DNA of 38,646 nucleotides, taken from assembly GCA_017503105.1 (NCBI GenBank), contig JAFVTS010000023.1:1-38646 (forward strand), in the 5' to 3' direction. Source of the DNA: Clostridia bacterium (GTDB taxonomy: Bacteria; Bacillota; Clostridia; Oscillospirales; CAG-272). Positions 7,023-14,656 of the stretch are shown here, one piece after another (the first letter of the stretch is position 1; each line of letters starts with the position of its first letter). A model generated the notes under the pieces. The model was not told the DNA's origin, made no database searches, and worked only from the letters and a program-made list of their open reading frames with translations. The position numbers were made by a program, and so were the translations under genes.

Positions 7023-7700
7023 TCACGATATATCATCGGGCAAGTCAAAAATTTTCTTTTGCAGTACCATAGGCATCACACGAAGCCCCGTAAGTTCCTT
7101 AGCCACCGACTCTTCAGCCGTGTGCATAAAGATCTCAAGCCCCGTCCTCTCGCTGAGCCGCTCGACGAAATCAAGCGAATCAAGAACCGTCGCGGGCGTC
7201 GTTTCTTTGCCGAGATTTGAGTTATTGACTATGCAATTGAACTTCAATCCGCACGCCGCCTCTATCTCCTTCATAACCTCGACGGCATCGTCGACGGTTG
7301 ACGTCAGGGGGCGGTAGCAATTCACGACGAACGCCATACGGTAATCGTTCTCAGCCTTTATTGCCTCGGCATATCTGCCTAAAGCGTATGCGCCTCTGTC
7401 ATCTCCGCCAATATCCATAATTCCGAGCGTGGACTTATCCTGAACCAAGCTGTAGCTCTCCGCGGGAAGCGCGGGAAGATCTACGTTGCTGTTGGCGTAC
7501 TGAGGAGAAACGAGGCGGATACCCGCCGAGAGAAGCTCCTTTTCGCTGTCCTTCGTTCTGAAATACGGATTGACGATATCGAGGTCGGCGATACAGACCT
7601 TGTTTCCTTCTTTCGCGAGCAAGAGGGCGTAATTGACGGCAATATTCGTCTTGCCGCTGCCGTAATGACCCGCGAAAAGCGTCAATCTTTTGTGTTCCAT
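7023..7700 (-). CDS. P-loop ATPase of the CobQ/MinD/ParA group
   Basis: This encodes 225 residues. A Walker A motif GHYGSGKT lies at about residues 11-18, a Walker B-like strand CIADLDIVNPYFRTKD follows, and GIMDIGGDD looks like switch II. It belongs to the SIMIBI-type nucleotide-binding proteins near MinD, CobQ and Mrp, but lacks the second Lys of a deviant Walker A, so ParA-type partitioning is unlikely. It lies between an acyl-CoA synthetase and the VOR delta subunit with short gaps and should be co-transcribed. A role in cofactor or Fe-S loading of the oxidoreductase is possible but unproven. The ribosome site (AAGAGA) is weak. Confidence 0.75.
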   Translation of the reverse strand: MEHKRLTLFAGHYGSGKTNIAVNYALLLAKEGNKVCIADLDIVNPYFRTKDSEKELLSAGIRLVSPQYANSNVDLPALPAESYSLVQDKSTLGIMDIGGDDRGAYALGRYAEAIKAENDYRMAFVVNCYRPLTSTVDDAVEVMKEIEAACGLKFNCIVNNSNLGKETTPATVLDSLDFVERLSERTGLEIFMHTAEESVAKELTGLRVMPMVLQKKIFDLPDDIS

Positions 7701-7716
7701 AATATTCTCTTACCGC

Positions 7717-7736
7717 CCGTGCCCATCACGGCACGG
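7717..7736 (-). other. Small intergenic hairpin between synthetase and ATPase genes
   Basis: The inverted repeat CCGTGCC/GGCACGG (7717-7723 with 7730-7736) lies in the 44-nt gap. On the leftward transcript no T-run follows, so it may adjust mRNA stability or partial read-through rather than terminate. Confidence 0.4.
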
Positions 7737-7744
7737 ATGTTTTT

Positions 7745-10027
7745 TTAAAGTTGCTTTCTTATTATCTTTCCGCTCGTCGTCTTGGGAAGGCTCTCGCGGA
7801 ATTCTACTATTCTCGGATACTTATAAGGCGCGGTCTTGGACTTGACGTAATTCTGAATTTCTTTTTTAAGCTCGTCCGTGCCCTCGGTGCCTTTTACGAG
7901 AACTATGCTCGCCTTTACGACCTGACCTCTTATCTCGTCGGGAGCCGCGGAAACGCCGCATTCAAGGACGTACGGAAGCTCCATAATGACGTTTTCTATC
8001 TCAAACGGACCTATTCTGTAACCCGAGGACTTAATGACGTCGTCAGCACGTCCTACGTACCAAAGGAATCCGTCCTCGTCCATCCAGGCAACGTCACCCG
8101 TGTGGTAATATCCGTCGCGCCAGGTCTCCTTCGTGACCTCCTCGTTCGCCTCGTAAGCGTAAGCAAGTCCCGGAGGAAGCCCCTTGGATATATCAATGCA
8201 TATCTCGCCGTTTTCGCCGCGAGCGACTTCCTCGCCCTCGGTGTTAAGCAAATGCACGTTGTAAAGCGGAACGGGCTTGCCCATAGAGCCCATCTTGTGG
8301 CTGCCGCCCGAGAGGTTGCCGATAATAAGCGTGCTCTCCGACTGACCGAAGCCCTCCATAATCTTAAGGCCCGTAGACTTCTCAAACTGACGGAAGACCT
8401 CGGGGTTGAGCGCCTCGCCCGCGGTGGACGCGTGCTCTATGCTCGAAAGATCGTATTTTGAAATATCCTGCTTTATAAGCATTCTGTACATCGTAGGGGG
8501 CGCGCAGAACGTCGTTATGCCGTACTTGGCAAAGAGAGGTAGTATATTCTCTGCATTGAATCTGTCGAAATCGTATACAAAGTTTGCCGCCTCGCAAAGC
8601 CACTGACCGTAAAGCTTGCCCCACATTGCCTTCGCCCAGCCCGTGTCCGAGATGGTGAAGTGAAGCCCCTCGGGATTGACCTGATGCCAATACTTTGCGG
8701 TGATAAAGTGACCGAGAGGGTATTTATAGTTGTGCGCCGCGATCTTGGGATAACCCGACGTGCCCGACGTGAAGAACATAAGCATAGGATCGCTTCCGCA
8801 AGGAGCGTCGTCCGCTCTTTCGTAACGGCTGCTGTACATAGCGTATTCGTCGTTGAAGGAATGCCAGCCTTCTCTCTTCTTGCCAACGATTATCTTATAG
8901 GCAAGACCGGGGCACGCCGCCGCTGCCTTATCAACGGCATCCGCGACATCGCCGTCGGACGTACAGAGAATAGCTTTTATATTTCCTATTTCAAATCGGT
9001 ATTTGAAGTCCTTCTCAAGAAGCTGATTCGGAGCGGGAATAGCTACCGCGCCGAGCTTGTGAAGACCGAGTATGGCAAACCAGAACTGATAGTGGCGCTT
9101 AAGCACCAGCATAACTCTGTCGCCCCTCTTGATGCCGAGGGATTTGAAGTAGTTTGCCGCCCTCGCGGACTCCTTTTTCATATCGCTGAACGTAAAGCGC
9201 CTTTCCGTTCCGTCCTCGCTGACGTGGAGCATAGCAAGCTTATCGGGCTTACGTCTGCCGAGTGCGTCAACGACGTCAAAGGCAAAGTTGAACTTCTCCT
9301 CGTTCTTGAACGCTATCTTCGTAAGAACGCCGTTCTCCTCCGTAGGGATGATGAAATCGTTATAAATTCTGCGCTCGGAATCGTCTCCGTGGCGCTTGGT
9401 GGCAACGGAGAGCGTCGCCGCCTCCTCGCCAAGTCTTGCCGCCTGGTTGCGCAAAACTATGGCGTAGAACGTACAGTCCGCACCGTTTACGGCTATCATA
9501 CCGTGAGGTGTGCCCGAATCGTAGTAAATACAGTCACCGGGGCCGAGTATCTCGCTGTGATCGCCGATCTGGATCTTCATATGACCCTTGATCACGATAT
9601 CGCACTCCTGCCCTTCGTGAGTCACAAGCTCGATAGTCTGATCGTCGTTGCCCTTATAATTAAGCTCCATATAGAGAGGCAAGGCGATACGGTTACGGAA
9701 GCCCGACGCAAGGTTGAAGCCTATCATATTATGGGCTTCCTCTATCCTCTGTCCCTCTCCTCTGCGCGTTAAAGCGTAAGAACGAAGCTTAGGGCTCTTT
9801 CCCTCAAGAATATCGCCCATATCAACGCCGAAGCTCAGGGTGCAATGATAGAGAAACGCGATGCTCAGATTGCGGTTGCCCGCCTCGCACTCCTCGTACT
9901 CTTCAACGGTAGTACCTGTGCGCTCCGCCATTTCCTCGACGGAGAGTCCCGTTACAAGACGCAACTCCTTGATACGTGCCGCTATTTGTCTAATTTTAGT
10001 TTCCATTCCGTTTAAAACAGGTTCCAC
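7745..10027 (-). CDS. XRE-cupin-acyl-CoA synthetase fusion, paralog 2
   Basis: This encodes 760 residues in three parts. Residues ~10-75 form an XRE-type helix-turn-helix (IKELRLVTGLSVEEMAERTG). Residues ~110-190 form a cupin (PGDCIYYDSGTPHGM). Residues ~255-760 form an AMP-forming acyl-CoA synthetase with the P-loop FFTSGTSGYPK near residue 415-425, the GEALNPEVF region, YHTGDVAW, the hinge GRADDVIKSSGYRIG and the C-terminal catalytic Lys in TTSGKI. XRE-cupin is a common small-molecule-sensing repressor layout; here it is joined to the enzyme. The ligase resembles medium/short-chain (ACSM-like) enzymes. The GTG start at 10027 has AGAGGT upstream. The promoter at 10098-10127 drives it. It probably co-transcribes with the ATPase and VOR genes. 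Confidence 0.88.
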   Translation of the reverse strand: MEPVLNGMETKIRQIAARIKELRLVTGLSVEEMAERTGTTVEEYEECEAGNRNLSIAFLYHCTLSFGVDMGDILEGKSPKLRSYALTRRGEGQRIEEAHNMIGFNLASGFRNRIALPLYMELNYKGNDDQTIELVTHEGQECDIVIKGHMKIQIGDHSEILGPGDCIYYDSGTPHGMIAVNGADCTFYAIVLRNQAARLGEEAATLSVATKRHGDDSERRIYNDFIIPTEENGVLTKIAFKNEEKFNFAFDVVDALGRRKPDKLAMLHVSEDGTERRFTFSDMKKESARAANYFKSLGIKRGDRVMLVLKRHYQFWFAILGLHKLGAVAIPAPNQLLEKDFKYRFEIGNIKAILCTSDGDVADAVDKAAAACPGLAYKIIVGKKREGWHSFNDEYAMYSSRYERADDAPCGSDPMLMFFTSGTSGYPKIAAHNYKYPLGHFITAKYWHQVNPEGLHFTISDTGWAKAMWGKLYGQWLCEAANFVYDFDRFNAENILPLFAKYGITTFCAPPTMYRMLIKQDISKYDLSSIEHASTAGEALNPEVFRQFEKSTGLKIMEGFGQSESTLIIGNLSGGSHKMGSMGKPVPLYNVHLLNTEGEEVARGENGEICIDISKGLPPGLAYAYEANEEVTKETWRDGYYHTGDVAWMDEDGFLWYVGRADDVIKSSGYRIGPFEIENVIMELPYVLECGVSAAPDEIRGQVVKASIVLVKGTEGTDELKKEIQNYVKSKTAPYKYPRIVEFRESLPKTTSGKIIRKQL

Positions 10028-10097
10028 GTCGTACCTCTTTTGTTGTTTTCGGCTTAAAAACGTATTTTACTCGGAAAAGCCGTATTTGATAAAGTAT

Positions 10098-10127
10098 ATT
10101 ATATCAAATTTCAACCCCGATTGTCAA
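10098..10127 (-). promoter_or_regulatory. Promoter for paralog 2 and the VOR genes
   Basis: On the minus strand TTGACA (10122-10127) and TATAAT (10098-10103) are separated by 18 nt. The leader to the GTG start is about 60 nt and shows no T-box, so these genes can be expressed apart from the T-box upstream. Confidence 0.75.
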
Positions 10128-10172
10128 TATATTTAAAGGATTTTATTATATTTTAATTTTTTACGTCGAATT

Positions 10173-12440
10173 TTAAAGCTTATTTCTCATTATCTTGCCG
10201 CTGATGGTCTTGGGCAAATCCTTGCGGAACTCGACGATTCTCGGATACTTGTAGGGTGCCGTATGCTGCTTGACGTAATTCTGGATCTCCTTTTTAAGCT
10301 CCTCCGAGGGCTCCGTGCCGTTTACGAGCACGATGCAAGCCTTGACGACCTGACCTCTGACCTCGTCGGGGGCGGCGCAAACACCGCACTCAAGAACGTA
10401 CGGAAGCTCCATAATCGTCGACTCTATTTCGAACGGACCTATGCGATAGCCCGAGGACTTGATGACGTCATCGGCACGTCCGACGTACCAATAATATCCG
10501 TCCTCATCGCGCCAAGCAAGGTCGCCCGTGTGATATAAGCCGTCGTGCCAAACGTTATCCGTCGCCTCTTTATTAAGGTAATAACCGAGGAAAACGCCGC
10601 AAGCGCATCTCGGCTCGGTGCGAATAACGATCTCGCCGTTTACGCCGTCCGCAACGGGGTTGCCGTCAACGTCGACAAGGTCGATGCCGTAACCGGGGAC
10701 GGGCTTGCCCATTGCACCGGGCTTAAGCTGTGTGCCGACGAGGTTTGCGATTCCGAGGGTCATCTCGGTCTGTCCAAAGCCCTCTGCTATACGAAGACCC
10801 GTTGCCTTTTCAAACTGATAAAAGACCTCGGGGTTGAGCGCCTCACCCGCGGTTGTTGCGTGGCGGATGGAGGAAAGATCGTACTGACTTATATCCTGCT
10901 TGATGAGCATTCTGTACATAGTGGGAGGCGCGCAGAAGGTAGTGATCTTGTATTTCGCGAACATAGGAAGTATCTTCTGCGAGTCGAATCTGTCAAAGTC
11001 GTAGGTGAAGACCGCACCCTCGCAGAGCCATTGACCGTAAAGCTTGCCCCAAAGAGCCTTGCCCCAACCCGTTTCGGAAATGGTGAAGTGAAGTCCGTCC
11101 TGCTCGCAGCGATGCCAATATTTAGCGGTAACGTAATGACCGAGGGCGTACTTGTAGGAATGCATTGCCATTTTGGGATAGCCCGTGGTGCCGGAGGTAA
11201 AGAGCATAAGCATAGGATCGTTTCCGCAAGGAGCGTCCGCCTCGCGCACGTATCTGCGGCTGAAGAGAACGTACTCTTTATCGTAGTTATGCCAGCCTTC
11301 CTTATCCGCTCCGACGATGATCTTCGTCAAGGAAAGTCCGCAGCTCTTCTCAGCAAGCTCCGCCTGATTTGCAGTATCTCCGTCCGCCGTGCAGATTATG
11401 GCACTAACGCCCGCGGCGGTAAAGCGATAGCTGAAATCGTGCTCAACGAGCTGATTCGTAGCGGGGATGGCGATAGCGCCGAGCTTGTGAAGACCGAGTA
11501 TTGCGAACCAGAACTGATAATGACGCTTGAGAACAACCATAACTCTGTCACCGCGCTTTATACCGAGGGACTTGAAGTAGTTCGCGCTCTGAGAGGACGC
11601 GTCCTTCATATCCTTGAAGGTAAACCTGCGCTCGGTCATATCGTTTGAGATATGCAGCATAGCAAGCTTCTCGGGGTCCTTGCGCGCTATTTCATCAACC
11701 GTGTCAAAGGCGAAGTTGTACTTGTCTTCATTATTATAATTAACGTCAAGAAGGATACCGTTTTCATCCTCGACGGGCTTGATAAACTTCTCGCAAAGAA
11801 GAGGCTTATGAGCCGCCGCGTGCTCAGCGGCGCTGATGTACATAGGCTGGTCGGTGCTGTCGCTTGCCATAATCATAGCCAAGAACACGCAGTCCTCACC
11901 GTCGACGGCGATCATACCGTGGGGAGTTGACGACTTGAAGAAAACGCTGTCCCCCTCGTGAAGGACCTCCTCGCGGTCGCCGATGCGAATGCGTAAAGAG
12001 CCCTTTATAACAAGGTCAAATTCCTGACCCGCGTGCGTTACCGTATTGATAGGAAGGCTTTGAAGCTCTTTGGAATATTCATATGTTACCCAATAAGGAG
12101 TCGCAAGCTTCTGACGGAACAGCGGCGCCATATCCTGAATAGTGATGCCGTCCTCGCTTGCCGTGGTAAGACCCTCGCCGCGTCTGGTGACGGTATACCC
12201 CGTCAGCTTTGCGCTGTGACCTTCAAGAATATCCGTGATCTCTATGCCGTAAACCTTAGCGCATTTATGCATAAAAGTAAATGGCAGATCGACCGTTCCC
12301 GATTCGTATGAAACGTAAGTAGCTTCCTCAAGATCGGTGAGCTCAGCCATTTTAGCCGTGCTGTAACCGAGGATCTGACGCATTTCGCGAATTCGGAGCG
12401 CTATCCTTTTCAGCTGATTGGTGTCAGATGGGGTTGTCAT
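10173..12440 (-). CDS. XRE-cupin-acyl-CoA synthetase fusion, paralog 1, T-box controlled
   Basis: This encodes 755 residues from ATG 12440 (AGGAGG 8 nt upstream; a TTG further up is not needed). It has the same three-part layout as paralog 2: HTH (IREMRQILGYSTAKMAELTD), cupin (EGDSVFFKSSTPHGMIAV) and AMP-forming ligase (LFTSGTTGYPKMAMHSYKY, then YHTGDLAWRDEDG, GRADDVIKSSGYRIG and KTISGKIMRNKL). The ligase halves of the two paralogs are very similar and the sensor halves clearly less so, which suggests different ligands or operators. It is the first gene behind a T-box. The likely reaction is carboxylate + ATP + CoA to acyl-CoA + AMP + PPi; a short branched acid is the inferred substrate. Confidence 0.88.
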   Translation of the reverse strand: MTTPSDTNQLKRIALRIREMRQILGYSTAKMAELTDLEEATYVSYESGTVDLPFTFMHKCAKVYGIEITDILEGHSAKLTGYTVTRRGEGLTTASEDGITIQDMAPLFRQKLATPYWVTYEYSKELQSLPINTVTHAGQEFDLVIKGSLRIRIGDREEVLHEGDSVFFKSSTPHGMIAVDGEDCVFLAMIMASDSTDQPMYISAAEHAAAHKPLLCEKFIKPVEDENGILLDVNYNNEDKYNFAFDTVDEIARKDPEKLAMLHISNDMTERRFTFKDMKDASSQSANYFKSLGIKRGDRVMVVLKRHYQFWFAILGLHKLGAIAIPATNQLVEHDFSYRFTAAGVSAIICTADGDTANQAELAEKSCGLSLTKIIVGADKEGWHNYDKEYVLFSRRYVREADAPCGNDPMLMLFTSGTTGYPKMAMHSYKYALGHYVTAKYWHRCEQDGLHFTISETGWGKALWGKLYGQWLCEGAVFTYDFDRFDSQKILPMFAKYKITTFCAPPTMYRMLIKQDISQYDLSSIRHATTAGEALNPEVFYQFEKATGLRIAEGFGQTEMTLGIANLVGTQLKPGAMGKPVPGYGIDLVDVDGNPVADGVNGEIVIRTEPRCACGVFLGYYLNKEATDNVWHDGLYHTGDLAWRDEDGYYWYVGRADDVIKSSGYRIGPFEIESTIMELPYVLECGVCAAPDEVRGQVVKACIVLVNGTEPSEELKKEIQNYVKQHTAPYKYPRIVEFRKDLPKTISGKIMRNKL

Positions 12441-12517
12441 AACTTTTTCCTCCTGTAACAATAAAGTTTGTTTGTATGTGAAATTTATTTAAGCTTAATA
12501 AAAAAGCCTATAAAAAA

Positions 12518-12765
12518 CAAAAAAATCTCAAGAAATAATTCTTGAGACGAGCAAATATACCCGCGGTACCACTCAAATTGCGATAAGCGCCACTTTAGAC
12601 TCCAACAAGTCCTATCCCTTAACGCGGGCAACGTAAGACCCTAACAAATTTGCTCGGATCTTCAACTCGGAAGTGATGGGTACTTGGCTATTAGCTATCG
12701 GCTCGCACCTACCGCCGACTCTCTGTGGGCTTTTTCACCGTACCGTCTTCGTCACAGTTTTTATG
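12518..12765 (-). promoter_or_regulatory. T-box leader, probable isoleucine specifier
   Basis: The minus-strand leader has the T-box sequence TGGTACCGCGG (12571-12561), a terminator stem TCTCAAG/CTTGAGA (12526-12547) with a U-run, and a stem I with the CAGAGAG bulge and GGTAGGTG apical motif (12697-12725). I fold the specifier loop between stems GAAG/CTTC and GGTAC/GTACC, leaving C-ATC-A on its 3' strand, so the codon read is ATC (Ile) at 12677-12675. The T-box itself is certain; the codon is a hand fold. Uncharged tRNA would stabilise the antiterminator and turn on the gene at 10173-12440. Confidence 0.88.
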
Positions 12766-12770
12766 AAATG

Positions 12771-12799
12771 ATTATAACACATTTTTTTTCAAATGTCAA
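12771..12799 (-). promoter_or_regulatory. Consensus promoter of the Ile T-box transcript
   Basis: On the minus strand a perfect TTGACA (12794-12799) and a perfect TATAAT (12771-12776) lie 17 nt apart, just upstream of stem I. Confidence 0.9.
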
Positions 12800-12894
12800 A
12801 TGTTTTTTCGCCGCAAAAATATACAAAATATAAAAAATACCTTTCCGAATTTTAGGCAAAACCGACAAAAATGGCGTTTTTTGCAAAATTCCTC

Positions 12895-12923
12895 TTGACA
12901 AAAGAAGCTTTTTGTGCTTAAAT
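12895..12923 (+). promoter_or_regulatory. Promoter of the Leu T-box transcript
   Basis: TTGACA (12895-12900), a 17-nt spacer and TTAAAT (12918-12923), a weaker -10, lie ahead of the second T-box. It is divergent from the other T-box promoter, about 100 bp away. Confidence 0.65.
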
Positions 12924-12949
12924 ATATTCAACTGAAAATTTCATTTCAA

Positions 12950-13212
12950 AGACAATGACGGAAATCAAGCCCTTTTCGGATGCTTCAGAGAGTCGGCGGT
13001 AGGTGTGAGCCGATGCGGATGGGTTGGGCGCTCTTCTTCCCGAGTCGGTCTTGTCAAAGCGAAAGCGAGTAATGGGACACGGTTGCCACCGTTATATGGC
13101 AGAGCCTTGTTTGAGGCTTTTAAGAGATTCCCTACTCTTTGGGAATAATCAGGGTGGTACCGCGATTTAATTTCGTCCCTGGAGCTGTGTTGTCAGCTTC
13201 AGGGCTTTTTTA
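12950..13212 (+). promoter_or_regulatory. T-box leader, probable leucine specifier
   Basis: The plus-strand T-box has CAGAGAG and GGTAGGTG apical motifs (12986-13014), the T-box sequence TGGTACCGCG (13155-13164) and a terminator CCCTGGAGCTG/CAGCTTCAGGG with six T (13177-13211). Stem pairs GGAA/TTCC (12960-12963 with 13037-13040) and GCCC/GGGC (12969-12972 with 13026-13029) leave a 7-nt strand GCTCTTC, whose codon is CTC (Leu, 13031-13033). CTC is a usual specifier of leucine-biosynthesis T-boxes in Clostridia, and the downstream gene is isopropylmalate-synthase-like. The specifier is a hand fold. Confidence 0.88.
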
Positions 13213-13249
13213 TTTGTAAACACACTTTCTTATTTAAAGGAGAAAAAAT

Positions 13250-14656
13250 ATGAAACAGATCAGAATCAGCGACGCAACGATGAAGCAGATCTCCGAGGGC
13301 TTCAGCCTTTCGTTCAAGGAGAAGATAGAGTTTGCCAAGCTTCTTGACAAGCTCGGAGTTGACGTAATAGAGCTCGAAGGCATAGAAAACGTCCGCATAG
13401 ATTCGCTCCGAATCAAATCCATAGCGGCAGCGGTCAGCGACAGCACGGTCGCCGTTCCCGTAGAATTGAACGCCGAGAGCGTCGATGCCGCTTGGTGCTC
13501 AGTTAAGCAGGCGAAGCGCCCGAGACTCCAGGTCCCCGCACCCACGAGCGCCGTTCAGATAGAATACCTTTATCATAAAAAACCCGACGCTATGATAGCG
13601 GCAATAGAGGAAACTATCAAGAAGTGTGCCGCCCTTTGCCCCGACGTTGAATTTATAGCGGGCGACGCTACGAGAAGCGAGCAGACCTTCCTTACGTCGG
13701 CTTTAAAGACCGCTATTGACGCGGGAGCTACGACCGTTACGCTCTGCGATACCGCGGGAACTATGCTTCCCAACGAATTTGCGGACTTCATCAAGCTCCA
13801 GTATAAGGAGCTTCCCGAGCTTAAGAACGTTACCCTCGGCATTTGCTGCTCCGATACCATCTCTATGGCGGACGCGTGCGCTATCGCCGCCGTCACGGAG
13901 GGCGCAGGGCAGATATGCGCGGCAGCATACCCTCTGGGGCTTGCGTCCTTGGCAAGCGTTGCCCGCGTTTTCGCGGCAAAGTCAGACTCGTTGAAAGCTG
14001 CCTGCAACGTACGCACGACACAGCTTACCAGAATTATAGATCAAGTGAATTGGATGTGCCAGCCCGGAAAGAAAAATTCTTACAGCGGTACGGCAGACCA
14101 CGACGGAAACGACGTTTTTCTTACCGCTCACGACACCCCCGAGGCGGTTACCGTTGCGGTAACGAAGCTCGGTTACGACCTTTCGGAGGAGGACTGTGCC
14201 AAGGTTTACAGCGCGTTTATTCAGATCGCCGCGAAGAAGGAAAAAGTCGGACTCAAGGAGCTCGACGCAATAGTCGCCTCCTCCGCTATGCAAGTTCCCG
14301 CCACCTACAAGCTTGACACTTACGTAATTACCTCGGGCAACACCATTTCCGCTACCGCGCACATCAAGCTCGTCAAAAACGATCAGCCCGTAGAGGGCGT
14401 TTATATCGGTGACGGCTCAATAGACGCCGCATTCCAAGCTATCGAAAAGATCACGGGCTGTCATTACGAGCTTGACGACTTCCAGCTTCAAGCCGTTACG
14501 GAAGGGCGCGAGGCTATGGGACAGACCGTGGTCAAGCTCCGCTCAGGCGGCAAGGTATACTCGGGCAGAGGTATCTCCACCGACATCGTCGGCGCGGGTA
14601 TCCAGGCTTATCTCAGCGCACTTAACAAGATAATCTACGAGGAGGAAGTAGAATGA
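13250..14656 (+). CDS. Isopropylmalate-synthase-like protein with divergent active site
   Basis: This encodes 468 residues: a DRE-TIM metallolyase barrel (~1-270), a linker, and a C-terminal LeuA-type regulatory domain (~350-465; GDGSIDAAFQAIEKI, GRGISTDIVGAGIQAY). AAAGGAG precedes the ATG. The family's catalytic residues are replaced. The Arg-Asp of the usual DTTLRDG is Lys12-Gln13, the catalytic Glu before DATRS is Gly138, and the HxH metal pair is Ile198-Cys-Cys200. The frame and fold motifs are intact, so this is a diverged family member, not decay. It may have lost aldol condensation and act as a leucine sensor or a different enzyme. It overlaps the next gene by 4 nt and is under the Leu T-box. 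Confidence 0.82.
   Translation: MKQIRISDATMKQISEGFSLSFKEKIEFAKLLDKLGVDVIELEGIENVRIDSLRIKSIAAAVSDSTVAVPVELNAESVDAAWCSVKQAKRPRLQVPAPTSAVQIEYLYHKKPDAMIAAIEETIKKCAALCPDVEFIAGDATRSEQTFLTSALKTAIDAGATTVTLCDTAGTMLPNEFADFIKLQYKELPELKNVTLGICCSDTISMADACAIAAVTEGAGQICAAAYPLGLASLASVARVFAAKSDSLKAACNVRTTQLTRIIDQVNWMCQPGKKNSYSGTADHDGNDVFLTAHDTPEAVTVAVTKLGYDLSEEDCAKVYSAFIQIAAKKEKVGLKELDAIVASSAMQVPATYKLDTYVITSGNTISATAHIKLVKNDQPVEGVYIGDGSIDAAFQAIEKITGCHYELDDFQLQAVTEGREAMGQTVVKLRSGGKVYSGRGISTDIVGAGIQAYLSALNKIIYEEEVE

Noticed and set aside
8660-9772. A 370-codon open frame on the plus strand opposite the second synthetase gene
   Set aside because: It lies wholly antisense to a gene with clear domain motifs, has no ribosome site or recognisable domain, and arises from the codon bias of the GC-rich gene.
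10545-11648. A 367-codon plus-strand frame opposite the first synthetase gene
   Set aside because: It is antisense to a conserved three-domain protein, with no motif or ribosome site.
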